From Polytrichum commune (lineage: Eukaryota > Streptophyta > Polytrichopsida > Polytrichales > Polytrichaceae): DNA of 60,000 nt. Shown piece after piece: positions 26,062 through 37,697 of the stretch; the first letter of the stretch is position 1; each line of letters starts with the position of its first letter. Under the pieces are notes generated by a model. It was not told the origin of the DNA, made no database searches, and saw only the letters and a list, made by a program, of their open reading frames with translations. The translations under genes were made by a program, and so were the position numbers. Location: NCBI GenBank assembly GCA_950295325.1, contig OX485808.1:8560501-8620500 (forward strand). The letters run 5' to 3'.

Positions 26062-26529
26062 GGCGGACATTAAGTTCTCCCATACGAACTATGGGGGGTG
26101 TCAGATCCGGGCAGGGCAGCCTCCAAGAAAATTTCTGAACCCGACCGAAAACTGCTGCCCGCCCCGCCCAACTTCGAAAAAAATATTGCCCTTGCATTTT
26201 TGAAGGCCGCTTGACTACAAATCCCATATTGAGTGCACTTCGCCTTCAAGGTCCAAAATCCAATATATATGTGCACTTCCAATTAGCAAATAAGCAATTC
26301 ATTAGGATTTCATTCCGGAAATGAAGCCATCAATGAAGCACGTAATTAACTTGGAGGTCAAATAAATTTACAAGATCCTCATTAAGATTGAGGTTATAAT
26401 TTTTATGACTAACCATTTGAAATTTTCTTTGTCATTCTAAAATGACACTTAAATTTAGTGTGCTGATTTAGTATGTATATTTTAAAATATTTTAGTAACG
26501 CCGCCTACTTTCACAAGTATTCATACACA
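26062..26529 (+). repeat. Left inverted-repeat arm of the foldback element
   Basis: Inverted partner of 26927-27395. Shared text includes TTAAGTTCTCCCATACGAAC, AAGTGCACTTCGCCTTCAAG-like and GTAACGCCGCCTACTTTCAC. Small differences show that the arms have diverged since insertion or are not being homogenised. Confidence 0.9.
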
Positions 26530-26926
26530 TTCAAACCAATTAAGTGTGATTTAATGTCATTAGGTTTAATTAATTCTGATTAATACTAATAAGCCCAAAT
26601 AAATCAGAAAAATATGCTTACCAAATTAAGTAAGACTAATTAATTATAAATTTTAATTACTGGAATTAAATCTAATTAATCCCAGTAATTAAATGAATGA
26701 ATGAATTAATTCAATCAAGTGTGATTTAATGTCATTAAGTCTAATTAATTCTGATTGATCCTAATTAAGCCCAAATAAATCAGAAAAATGCTTATCAAAT
26801 TAAGTAAGACTAATTAATTATAAAGTTTAATTAATGTAATTAAATATAATTAATACCAGTAATTAAATGAATGAATTAATGAATGAATTAATGAATTAAT
26901 TCCGGTAATTACATTAATTAATTAAT
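26530..26926. repeat. AT-rich core of the foldback element with an internal direct repeat (about 175 bp)
   Basis: AAGTGTGATTTAATGTCATT occurs at 26542 and 26717, and each copy continues through AATAAATCAGAAAAAT and GTAAGACTAATTAATTATAA. The remainder is TAATTAAT/GAATGAATTAAT simple sequence. Confidence 0.8.
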
Positions 26927-27395
26927 TGTGTATGAATACTTGTGAAAGTAGGCGGCGTTACTAAAATATTATAAAATATACATACTAAATCAGCACATTA
27001 AATTTAAGTGTCATTTTAGAATGACAAAAGACAATTTCAAAAGGTAAGTCATAAAAATTATAACCTCAATCTTAATGAGGATTTTGTAATTTTATTTGAC
27101 CTCCAAGTTAATTATGTGCTTCATTGATGGTTTCATTTCCGGAATGAAATCCCAATGAATTGCTTATTTGCTAATTGGAAGTGCACATATATATTGGATT
27201 TTAGATCTTGAAGGCGAAGTGCACTCAATATGGGATTTGTAGTCAAGCGGCCTTCAAGAATGCAAGGGCAATATTTTTTTCAAAGTTGGGCGGGGCGGGC
27301 AACAGTTTTCAGTCCGGTTCAGAAATTTTTCGGAGGCTGCCCCCGCCCGGATCTGACACCCCCCATAGTTCGTATGGGAGAACTTAATGTCCGCC
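26927..27395 (-). repeat. Right inverted-repeat arm of the foldback element
   Basis: Inverted partner of 26062-26529, ending AACTTAATGTCCGCC just before the TTCCTACAT target copy. This arm is the part closest to FY and may contribute to its promoter. Confidence 0.9.
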
Positions 27396-27404
27396 TTCCT
27401 ACAT

Positions 27405-27694
27405 TGGACGAGACCTTTGGGTATCCACGTGGAAACTACATTCCGCCACCACAGTAGTAAATTAGTAAAGATGGAATAGGGCGTTCTCTACTCACGGTAA
27501 TAGGGAGCGGGGAGGAGCCCGGAGTGTGCTCTGCTTTCAGGCTCGCGAGTCTCTGCTCCCAGGCTTGTTTCGGAGAGTCTGTCCGCCCGTGTTGCAGGAG
27601 ACAGGGGAGCTCAGACACAAAGGATTAGGGTTTGGCAGGGGAGGGATGGGCGAGATGACGAAGAGAAGCTTGTAGAACTCATCATCTCCACACA
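27405..27694 (+). promoter_or_regulatory. FY promoter/leader region, GC-rich
   Basis: The base composition rises sharply here and through the first FY exon (many CG dinucleotides, 27480-27840), unlike the AT-rich surroundings. The distance between the foldback element and the start codon is only about 290 bp, so the core promoter must lie here or inside the element's right arm. No clear TATA box. Confidence 0.45.
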
Positions 27695-30600
27695 ATGATG
27701 GAGGGGCTGCATATGCAGCAGGGGCACGATTACCTTCGCGCCCCGCCCGGCCCTCCTCCCTCCGCTGCCGCCGCTGCGGCAGCGGCCGCGGCTCCCGGTG
27801 CAGGGGCTGAATTCGGCCGTCCCAATGTTATCTTCGATGGTGCGTATAGCAAAATAATTGTGAAGAACAAACTCGCGCAATTTGGAAGAATTTGCTGAAG
27901 TTGTGATTACTTGTTGGCATGTTTGTCTGTTTCCGTTGTGTTGCGCATTGTGGTTTTAGGCGGAGAGAGTGTAATGATGAAAAGAAAAGAAAGTGTCGAG
28001 CCCTATGGGAGGGTGCAGGAGGCTCCTCTGTGTTGTACAAAAATGGATCATGCTGCGATGAAGAGCAGGGATGCTTTGCTCTTTGTAACTACTGCTGCTG
28101 CCAACAACCCTTTTCAGCATAATATTACGGTTACCTCTAATCAATATAAATCAGTGAATATTGTTGTACTCTCCATCCCAGACATGAGCATCCTCAATCA
28201 ATTCACATAAACAGTAACATAAATCATCAAGTGAAGTGGAATGGAACGGTAATAATAATTCAGAGTGTCGCATGGCAAACATCCAAATTTAAGCATCTAA
28301 TCATGGAATTTCACGAGAGCCAACTTACGTTGAATCGGGCGTCAATGAAGAATTGTGAATCAAACCTAGGGACTTTGGCGGTTGGCAGGGAAACGGATGC
28401 GGAAGCCTGTCCACCGGAGGACAGTGGACTACAGCTCCACAGTCGTGCGATATATCCAGGTTTTTTTTTTTACCATATCGCCTAATTAGGATAAATGTGA
28501 CGCATAGAGCAGTTCTTTTGAATTGAGGGTCTTGGTTCTCCTTTGTATATGCAGCAAGGAGAGGAGAGACCAACTCAGTGCTGGTGGCGTCGAGAGAGTG
28601 TGAAATTCCAGTGAAAATATTTATATGGAAGGAATACTGGACCTTATTTTCTAGCTTCTCCTCTACATCCTGAGCCGGCATTTTCATTCTAGACAGAAGG
28701 TTTCGTAATCAACAGAACCTTGAACGGGATTCTCTTGAAGAATTATCATTTGATAATCAATATTTATACCACAAGGATCCTGCAAAAATATGCTGAGCTT
28801 TGGATTTGGGATTGCAGATGCGCACTTGGCAGCGTGATTGTGGAGATGCGCCTGCGTTGCAACCTACTACAGCAGCGGCTGTTGATGTTAGTGAGCCCTG
28901 AGGTTTAGGGTTTGGACCATTATATATAAAAATTGCATCTCGAGCTGGGTGCTTTATATTAGCTTTAGATTTCTGATCCTCTTAAACTTTATGAAACTGT
29001 AAGTACCGTTGAGTATTAACATTCAGAGAAATTTTGAGTTCAACCAGGTTATTGTTAGGCAAATTGGTCAAATTCTCACATGAATGGTGGCAAATTGGTT
29101 CTTTGAAGAAAGAAACCAATGTCTGTTTCTTGTGCATCATTCCTTGCTGCGCTGGGGCTCAGGGCAGATAAAGTCAAGGGTTGATACTTATGCATCTACA
29201 TTTTGAAAGGAAATTTTGGTGTATGCAGGTGCTTCCAACAGTGGCATATGCTGACTGTCCCGCCACCAGCTTCACAACAAAGTTTGTGCACCCCTCGACA
29301 AACAAAGTTCGGTGCTCAATCAATCGTGTGCTGGTAGTTGCTTGGCCCATTCAAGTCTCAAATTGTTATCCCGTATAAGTGGTCCATTGCATAAGCTGTC
29401 TCAGAGTTTGACCCAATTTATCCCCTCCCCCTCTTCATAAACACACACACACACAAACAAAACAAAACAAAACAAGAAGAAATGAAAAGAAAAAATCTTG
29501 AAATGATAATTCATTGCAGATGCATAGCTACCTCCAAAGAGGGCTGTACCTCAAGAACGCAGACTGTGTATTATTTTCTGTCTCACCAGGTGCAAATGTC
29601 TCTTCAGAACAAAGTCTGGTTGAAGGTCTGCAGATTTCTCAAATGAAGACGCATGTTTGCTAGCCTTGTTTTTGTGGGGTTTAAATTGAGCATGTCTCTC
29701 TTCACAATATTACTTTTCTTCTGCCCACTGAGCTTGCTCACCTACATTGAGGTGCAACCCAAGAACAGTTAATGTGTAGATCTTTGAGCTACTTATAAGT
29801 GTGCATGAAGGCTGGAATTTAGATTGTAGACAGATGGTGTGCTGCACATTTGTTAGATGTATCTTGTTGTCAATCTTGTGTTGTATATCTTTTGTTTGAG
29901 TTTGCGTATAGATGCCTCTCACTGTATGTGCTGTGGGAGCTTAATGCACCAGAAAGTTGCATCTGGTAATTTGATGCAATTTTCTGGAAGTGATATAGTC
30001 TTTCTTATTCCTTCTAGGATTCATTTTGCATTAGAACCCAATTGTGCTGTTTTAATGGTGAAGTGGCATTGCAGTGGACACCAAATGGGAGGAGGCTGAT
30101 TACAGGATCTCAAAGTGGAGAATTCACACTGTGGAATGGGCAGTCCTTTAATTTTGAGATGATTTTGCAGGTACAAATCTGATGTGCTTAATGGTGGGAA
30201 CTGCTTGTACAGCTCAGTATTTGTGGGTTCCATTTTTGTCCATGATTACCATTTGATATATATCCTTGACTTGAATCCTCATGTGGGTTTCTGGGTTGGA
30301 AGGGCAGGCACATGATCTTGCAGTACGTTCAATGGTGTGGAGTCATAATGAAAACTGGATGGTGACTGGGGATGATGGGGGCTGCATCAAGTGAGTACTG
30401 CTTGATTTGATTAAGGATGAAGCTTCATCTCAACTTCACAAGCATGACATTTTCTGTTTCAGCAAGAAATTAGTTCAGCCTTCAAAAATTTAACAATGAG
30501 CTCATGTTAATAAGATGTTTTAACTTGAAGCAGTGTACTTCTCGCAGGTATTGGCAGACAAATATGAATAATGTTAAGGCCAACAAAACTGCTCACAAGG

Positions 30601-33600
30601 AAGCAGTTCGGGATTTGAGGTAGATTCTAGTTTATTTCAATAGAGACTAGAGTTTCTCAGCATGGTGATAGCTTTTCTCTTCAACTGATTTTTAATTGTT
30701 CCTTCATCGGTGCAGCCTCAAATGCTGAATAGGTATCGATTAGTTTGATGGAACTAATTCTGGATTGTTGCTGTTTCAGTTTCTCAAGTACAGACCTCAA
30801 ATTTTGCTCTTGTTCAGACGACACCACTGTCAAAGTGTGGGATTTTGCACGCTGTCAGGAGGAGAGGTCATTAGCTGGTACAAATATCTTTACAGAAAAC
30901 TTGGCTTTCAGACTTGAGCTGCAGTTATTTCAAGTTTCATCTGACTTAGAGCAGCTGTGAATTGCAATGTAACTCTTAAAATAAGTTCAATGTAGAATCA
31001 TCCAATTTTACAAAATCTGGGGCTCCGTCAGCTGTATTGAGCTTCAAAAATCAATGTGATGAAGAGAAGGATGTGATTGGTGGTTGTCTGGCAGGACATG
31101 GTTGGGATGTGAAGAGTGTGGACTGGCACCCTCAAAAGGCCCTTCTTGTGTCTGGTATGTGAATTTGACTTTTTATATTTCCACCAGATTCTTGGTTTGA
31201 TCAGTCACTAGAGATGTATCTAAAAGCTTTCAAAAGCAGAGATTGAGGCGATTCAGTGAGCCTTCGTTCATGTTTTGTCCCTAACTAAGATCCAGCTCTT
31301 GGAACTGTGCAGGAGCCAAGGACAATTTAGTGAAACTTTGGGATGCCAAGACTGGTCTAGAGCTTTGTACCTTGTATGTACCGATTTCTTTCCATACTGT
31401 ATCTATTGCTGTCAAACCATATTTCTCCTACCTTGGAGAAGAACTTGAAGTGTGTATTCCTTGTCTTCAGCCAATTGTGTCTTTCCAATCCATCTTGCCT
31501 CAGCATTACATGTTACTGACAATGCCTGCCATTTGTTATTAGGTCTAAGATATACATTTCCTGAATGTATCTGGTGGTTTTTTGTCTTTGGTAGTTGGAA
31601 TTTGCTGATTGTGATTTTCAATGTTTTGTGTGAAGTCTTCTCAATTTTGGGATGAAACCTGAGTGGAGATTCTTGCTGTCACTAGTTCATGGCTTCTTGT
31701 TCAAGTATAGAGTACTGATGAGGACTTCAACTATGTCTGGGAATGTGTTTGCACAGGCACGGCCATAAAAACACTGTTCTATCAGTTAAATGGAACAGTA
31801 ATGGAAATTGGGTACTGACTGCATCTCGAGATCAAACTATAAAGGTATATTTCAATTCCTAGTTCTATATGCGGTCTATTTGACTCAAGACTTACCTATG
31901 TGAAAGGTCCTCTACTGATTTGTTTTTAATTATATTGACAGTTGTATGATATTCGAACACTGAAGGAACTTGAGTCCTACCGAGGGCACCGCAAGGAAGT
32001 TACAGGTACTTGCTCTTTTGTGATGGCAGTCTCAGTTGGGTAAATCTGTTGGTAAGTCGGTTGGACATGATTATTTATTGAAGTAATGGTACCATGATAT
32101 TGAGATTTTGCTTTGCTCTTCTGCAGCGTTGGCTTGGCATCCATTTCATGAGGAGCTCTTTGTAAGTGGCAGTTATGATGGTAGCATCATCCATTGGCTT
32201 GTGGGGTATATACCTGACTCCTAATCTTCCACCCCTTTGCAAGATGCATCTGGAGTAAATAGCATGAATTTGTGAAGTGGGCATGTTTGATGGCTAGAAC
32301 ATTATTAGGAATTTTGAGACAGACGTGAAGGATTCATTGATTTGGGTTTGATACAGGCATGAAGGGCCACAAGCAGAAGTTGCAAATGCACATGAAAGCA
32401 GTGTGTGGGATTTGGCTTGGCATCCAATGGGACATATTCTTTGCAGGTTAGTCATACTTATCTTGATCTACATTGGAGGTTAGTGAGCCAAAGTAATCAA
32501 AGTGAGTGTTTCAAAAATATGGACATAATTTAGGAAGTAGCAGCTTTTCCTGCGTTCCATGTTCTTCGCCAGGGCAGATATGCGTTTAGAAATCTTCTTT
32601 TTGGTGGTAAAATGAAATCTAAGGAATAAACACATAATATGTAAGACCAAGCATCTTATCGGGTTGATATTTTGGACTTTTTGAACTACCCTAGAGAGTT
32701 TCTTATTGGTTGAAGTTTATTTTTAGATCAATTATAATGAGTAAAAACAATTTCTAAATTGGCAACTTCTTATTGGTTGAATATGGATACAAGTCTCACT
32801 ACAAAGTTGATGATTGAGATATGCCCAACTCATAATGCAATTTATCTTTCACTGAGTGGATGAGTGATCATGTTGGATTTTTTACTTTGAAACTCCATTA
32901 AATTAACAAGAATGTGCCTCTTATAAAAAGCTGCATTCCACTGATGGAGCATTTTTGAAGCATATTTGAATCCATGTTGTCTGATGCAAGGATTGACAGC
33001 CACAAGTAAATTTTGTGCTAGGCTAGTCATAGTCCAGTTACTCATCAGTAGATCTCTGTTTCTATTTTGTGAGTAGATGTTATGTAAAAAAATGCACCTC
33101 ACGAAGTGGATACTTTATTGACAGTGGGAGTAACGATCACACCACAAAGTTCTGGTGTCGGAATCGTCCTGGGGAGACTCTTCGAGATAGCCGGCAAAAC
33201 AATGCTCATTCTCAAGGTATACATAAATGATGAGAGATTCTTATGAGGTGAATGTATTAGTCGAAGGCATTATCTTGAACATGATTTCTACTCCCAGAGA
33301 CCTCAGTTTCTGACTTTTGGCCATGATTGGAAGCAGGAACCAATGCCAATGACCTGCAGTCACAGGGCCAAACGTCATCAGGTCCATTTACTGGTACTGG
33401 TCCCGTCCGAGGGGAGGGTGCTATTCCAGGGGTAGGCATGGCATTGGAGCCGGTTGTCGCAGGGAGACCGACTTTGCCACCCCCTCCACCGAACCAACCT
33501 CCCAGTTTTCGAGGACCTCACCCACCTTCTACACCCTACCCCAGTGGATTGCAACAGCCTCAACAACAACAGCAGCAGCAGCAGCAGCAACAACATCAAT

Positions 33601-33602
33601 AT

Positions 33603-33661
<59 letters not shown>

Positions 33662-34893
33662 ATCCTATCAACAGAATCACCAACAACAATATCAACAGAA
33701 CCAACAACACCAGCAACAGACACAGCAACAGCAGCCACCACCACCTAGGCCAGCAGTACTTCCACCACCTCCCCAACCACGCCCTGCACAATCCCAGTCT
33801 CAGCAGCCGCAACCCCAGCCCCTCCTAAGTAGACCAGTGCCACCGAACATTATGATTCCAAATCAGCACATGCAGAATCAGATGAACTCACAAGGTCCAC
33901 CTCAGCTTCGGCCAACAATGGGACCTGCTCCACCTGTAGGACCACCCCCCATGCGTGGCGACTTCATGCCAGGAGGACCGCAATCTTTTAGGCCACGCCC
34001 TCCGACCATGGCAGTGGTACCTGGTCCTTACATGGCAATGCCTGGCCAAATGATTCCTGGACCTCCACTTCCTTTTCAGGTGAGCAGAGCTTGCTTTTCA
34101 ATCAAAATTGGGTACTAGGAGGCATGCTTATTGAAGGGGCATTTACACACAATCACTGTTCCAGTCATTGATGATTGTAGTTTACTTTCTTTGGTTCTAT
34201 TTTTGAGGGATAAGAAGAGATAAGGTGCATTGATTACAACCATAACCACAACTATACCTTACATCTACAATACGATCACCACTATGATACAAGGTGTAGT
34301 TGGGAGTAATTGCAATGGTTGCAGTTTACTTTACCTGGTACTATTTTGTTTGTAATTACTATGTTGTACCGGGAGATAACTTCAAGGCCAAAGCATGGGA
34401 GAGAATTTGTATGAGGCAATTACTCTTGAACAAACTTCCACCAGAATCCATAAATTGTTTGTCTCCACCCTAGGTATTGCACCAATAGGGGGGAGGATCA
34501 TTAAGGTCAAATCTACTCATCAACTACATGTAGTAGCTGTGTGCAAACTAAAACTATTGTAGTTGTGGTTGAAAGTGGGCCTAAACCACAAACAGTTGTG
34601 TAAATGCCCCTTGAATCAGTGTCCTTGTTGTCAGTGTTAGTGATTATTTGTCTTGTTCAGGAACTTGATGCAAAATAGCTCTCTGGATCCTGCTCAAGTT
34701 TTGTTGGTTCCTCATCAAGCAAAGACATGAAATTTTGGAACTCATCATATGGATGGCGTTGTTGCAGGGAGGTGCACCATCAAATATGGTAGACATGCGA
34801 GCACATAGTATGAATGCAACCATGGGCATGAATGTTGGGATGGGCATGGGCATGCCGCACACCCATCCACAAGGTCCTCCTTCCCATGTATAG
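27695..34893 (+). CDS. FY: Polyadenylation factor FY (WD40 protein, WDR33/Pfs2 family)
   Basis: Subunit of the nuclear cleavage and polyadenylation machinery; in Arabidopsis FY also works with FCA in flowering-time control. Exons: 27695-27839, 28389-28459, 28818-28886, 29229-29333, 30075-30170, 30308-30390, 30548-30619, 30780-30877, 31095-31154, 31313-31373, 31757-31844, 31942-32005, 32127-32205, 32357-32446, 33125-33216, 33337-34079, 34768-34893. All join in phase: 713 residues (Arabidopsis FY 647). Order: Pro/Ala-rich start, KRMRK basic stretch with [15 protein letters not shown], then seven WD40 repeats (about residues 96-424: [79 protein letters not shown]). Then a conserved [11 protein letters not shown], a long poly-Gln tract (about 495-560), Pro-rich and Met/Gly-rich tail. 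No exact PPLPP. The two adjacent ATGs at 27695 and 27698 are both possible starts. Confidence 0.97.
29439..29475. repeat. CA-rich and AAAAC microsatellite in FY intron 4
   Basis: A run of CA dinucleotides followed by repeated AAAAC units. Non-coding. Confidence 0.8.
33550..33735 (+). repeat. CAA/CAG repeat encoding the FY poly-glutamine tract
   Basis: In-frame CAG and CAA codons, interrupted by CAT (His) and TAT (Tyr). Pure CAG runs lie near 33571-33588 and 33634-33661. Length is likely variable between individuals. Confidence 0.9.
34134..34612. mobile_element. hAT-like MITE in the last FY intron
   Basis: The ends are inverted repeats: AAGGGGCATTTACACA (34134 onward) and TGTGTAAATGCCCCTT (ending 34612). 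TTGAA lies directly outside GGGGC...GCCCC on both sides and could be a 5-bp target duplication. About 480 bp, non-coding, wholly inside intron 16 (34080-34767). Confidence 0.75.
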
Positions 34894-36407
34894 ACTCTCC
34901 ATTCCTATTTCAATCTTCGGGAGGATGTGCCTAGATGTACGCCATGACTACCATACAGATTATGGAGTAGGTGCCAATTATCTGCTCACTGCATACTGGG
35001 TTGCTTTTTTTGAAATGCTTAGTGGATGTACATGAGAGAATTGGGTGCGTCCAGATTCATAATTTGGGCATTTGTGTTGATTCTGAGAATTGAGGATCCT
35101 GACAGTGCCAAGGTCTGACGGTCATGACAGTTGTTGAGGAACCTGGAAAGGCTCTAAAAAAAACTGCTTAAGATAGGTCATGATTCATACATGCCCATCT
35201 GCACATTTTTGTTCACGTGAGCAAGTTCTGTAGATTTGTATGCAAGAATGCAACATTTTAATCCCCATCAAAGACATGGGAGTGGTTTGAGAGCTTGACT
35301 TCGAAACGCTGTTTTTTAGGTGGTTGAGGATACCGATGGAAATTTTTTTATGCTAGATTTAAGTTTTTGTTTTCTTTTTTATTGTCTGATATGGAGGACC
35401 TTTATTGATGAAGATGCTTATTCTTTGAGATTCCAGGAGTACTTGCAAAACAGGTGGCATTTCGAGATTCCAAGTTCCAGTGCCTGCTTGCTTTGCTTTT
35501 GGATAACCTACTGACGGCTGTGCTATTCATTACCAATAATGGATGCTTTCGGTTGGGGTATAGTGGTTCATTAATGAAAATTCCATTACTTTTTTGATGG
35601 TTTCAGGGTGAATTTTCTATGTCCAAAATTTCTGCTTTGAAGTTTGGTCACTTGACATATGTATAATTGAGATGGCTAAGTGAACAGGAGAAATTGACAT
35701 TTCTTTGGTGTGTTGGAATCCCCGTTCTTTCAATTCTAACAAGAACCATTCAATTTTCTCAAAATTTAATAATAGCAGTTATACTCAGCAATTAATGTGA
35801 CAGCTTTACTCCTCGTGCCAATGATGCTATTCACGTGTGCAAGGGATTGCCAACAATTTTCTTTACCATGGAGCAATATGATAAATCTTAACTACTATAC
35901 CTTCAAGACTGCAATGCTCCAAAGATATTTTCCATATCCTTTCTACACCTGATGAAATGACTTGGATATGTTGAAGTACCAAAGAGTGATCTAATTTGAC
36001 AAAACGAAAAACTACAAATTCTTAATTAGTGTATACTTGCCGAAGAGTGAAACATATGTGTTTGCAATACTGAAGAGTGATGTCTAGTTTGACAAGTACT
36101 AATTCGTGTATATATGCTGTGTGTCATCGAATGTGGAAATTAGCTTTTGGCACTCAAGAGTGTTGAAGTATATAGCACTCTACGGTAGGTGCATTTGTAC
36201 TTTGTAGTTGCAAATTAATATTTAGAAAACTCAAACAACCTCCAATTTTTTTTCAAACATCCTTGAAACATGTAAGGGTGTTGAGATGAACAAATGCTTC
36301 CTAGATCTTTTGTTGGCACTAATTTCGTAGTGTAAATAAATTTAGTATCACCTTCACTGATTTTGCACACTCACTATTAGCCCTCCCTCACTAATTGGGA
36401 TATCAAT
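34894..36407. other. FY 3' flank, no gene seen
   Basis: Holds the FY 3' UTR at its left end. The remainder is AT-rich, with no recognisable coding sequence or repeat structure. Confidence 0.5.
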
Positions 36408-36580
36408 GTAGTTACAGATGACCCAGTTGAGTTTGAGGAATAACCAGTCAAAGTTCAAGACTTTCAAAAAATCGCCAATCATTTTAAAAAAAAACCGAAA
36501 GATCACAACATGTAACTGGTGGGACTTGGAAACACTAGAATCTTAACCGATAATGCCCAAAAATCTCCGCGGACACTGAG
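36408..36580 (+). repeat. Dispersed CCGGTT-family repeat, diverged copy 1
   Basis: Contains TTACAGATGACCCAGTTGAG, a ...GACTTTCAAA... core and GTAACTGGTGGGACTTGGAA, which align with the copies at 39560, 50120 (inverted) and 54800 (inverted). Confidence 0.6.
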
Positions 36581-36895
36581 TCAAGCTTCCACAAGCAATT
36601 AAACCTCACATTTCAAGTACTTAACGATTCAAAATCCATTGGAAAGAAGACTCGAAGTGCATCGCTCCGTTAGGTGGCAGGACTCAAGTGCAAAAGAAGG
36701 AACGTGTTTTGCAAAATTCTTAAGTTGCACCATAAGTAGGGAAACAAAAAAATGTGGTTGATTAGGCGAGGGTTAACTTGGACACGAAGAAACAACATGG
36801 CTGCAACCTTCTGAAAAGCGAAGTTACCTCCACCATGGATAGGAAACACCACTTCCTCTGCAAGCTAACATAGATACTGACTGAACATCATCGAC

Positions 36896-37186
36896 GATCC
36901 TAGACGTGAATCATGCGACAAAATCACTCAATTCAATTTGGACATGCAAAGGCTTCAAGCCGCACCAACTGCTCGTTTTCAATCATACTAGATGATCCTA
37001 GACATAAATCATGCGACAAAATCACTCAATTCAATTTGGACATGCAAAGGCTTCAAGCCGCACCGGCTGCTCGTTTTCAATCATACTAGATGATCCTAGA
37101 CATAAATCATGCGACAAAATCACTCAATTCAATTTGGACATGCAAAGGTTTCAAGCTGCACCGGCTGCTCATTTCAATCATACTGT
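36896..37186. repeat. Tandem array: three copies of a 98-bp unit
   Basis: GATCCTAGAC begins at 36896, 36994 and 37092. Units share GCGACAAAATCACTCAATTC and GGACATGCAAAGG. Units 1-2 are nearly identical and the third differs at several sites. The ORF crossing the array (37011-37328) reads the repeat in shifting frames and is not a gene. Confidence 0.9.
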
Positions 37187-37341
37187 GCATGGCAATCAAG
37201 TTCAGTTCCGCAATCAGGGTCAGGAATTCCTTCAAGACTCTCACTCTCTCTCTAGAGTGATCAACAAATGCTGGATCAATGGTATGGTTGTAACCACTCT
37301 AATTTATATGCGACGTGAAGGTATGTAGAAGGGCGTAGAAG

Positions 37342-37697
37342 CTACACTAAATAGTGTGGGTGGGAAATTAGCGTGGGATTTATTAACGCAGACACATTCA
37401 CTTTCTCGTCAAATTGGAATTAACGTGGGTTTAAGATCTCGGGTCTTGTCTTGAGCTTTCATGAAGTTTTCCCACCAACACATTGTATGTTAATTTTAGA
37501 GTTGAAGTAACACACTTTGAACTCACCCACACGAATTTTCTAATTTTATTTATTTACATGGCGGGCTGTCCTAATTCTCTATTGGAAATTAAGCGTGGGT
37601 TGGAAGTTAAGGTGCCCCACACTAATCCTCATTATGAGCATTAGTGCGGACTCTAGAAAACTAATGTGGTTCACAATAATAGGACTATTTAGTGTAG
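37342..37697. mobile_element. MITE (356 bp) with 13-bp perfect TIRs
   Basis: Starts CTACACTAAATAG and ends CTATTTAGTGTAG, perfect inverted repeats. Interior text such as GTGGGTGGGAAATTAG, GGAATTAACGTGGGTTTAAG and CACAATAATAGGA aligns with the element at 55011 and the half copy at 25887. Non-coding. Confidence 0.75.

Larger units (their letters stand above)
26062..27395. mobile_element. Mutator-like foldback element with 468-bp terminal inverted repeats
   Basis: The left arm (26062-26529) and right arm (26927-27395) are inverted copies, about 90 percent alike by eye, starting GGCGGACATTAAGTTCTCCC and ending with its complement. A perfect 9-bp direct repeat, TTCCTACAT, flanks it at 26053-26061 and 27396-27404. 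Very long TIRs plus a 9-bp target duplication are typical of Mutator-like elements. The AT-rich middle has no transposase, so it is non-autonomous. Short ORFs in the arms mirror each other and look incidental. It ends about 290 bp before the FY start codon. Confidence 0.9.

Noticed and set aside
26015-27457. Mirror-image ORFs starting MGFVVKRPS in both foldback arms
   Set aside because: They are the same sequence in the two inverted arms, short, without a known domain, and run off the arm edges; probably incidental.
33378-33812. 144-codon minus-strand ORF opposite the FY poly-Gln exon (Leu-rich)
   Set aside because: It is the complement of the CAG/CAA tract; the plus strand is clearly the coding strand.
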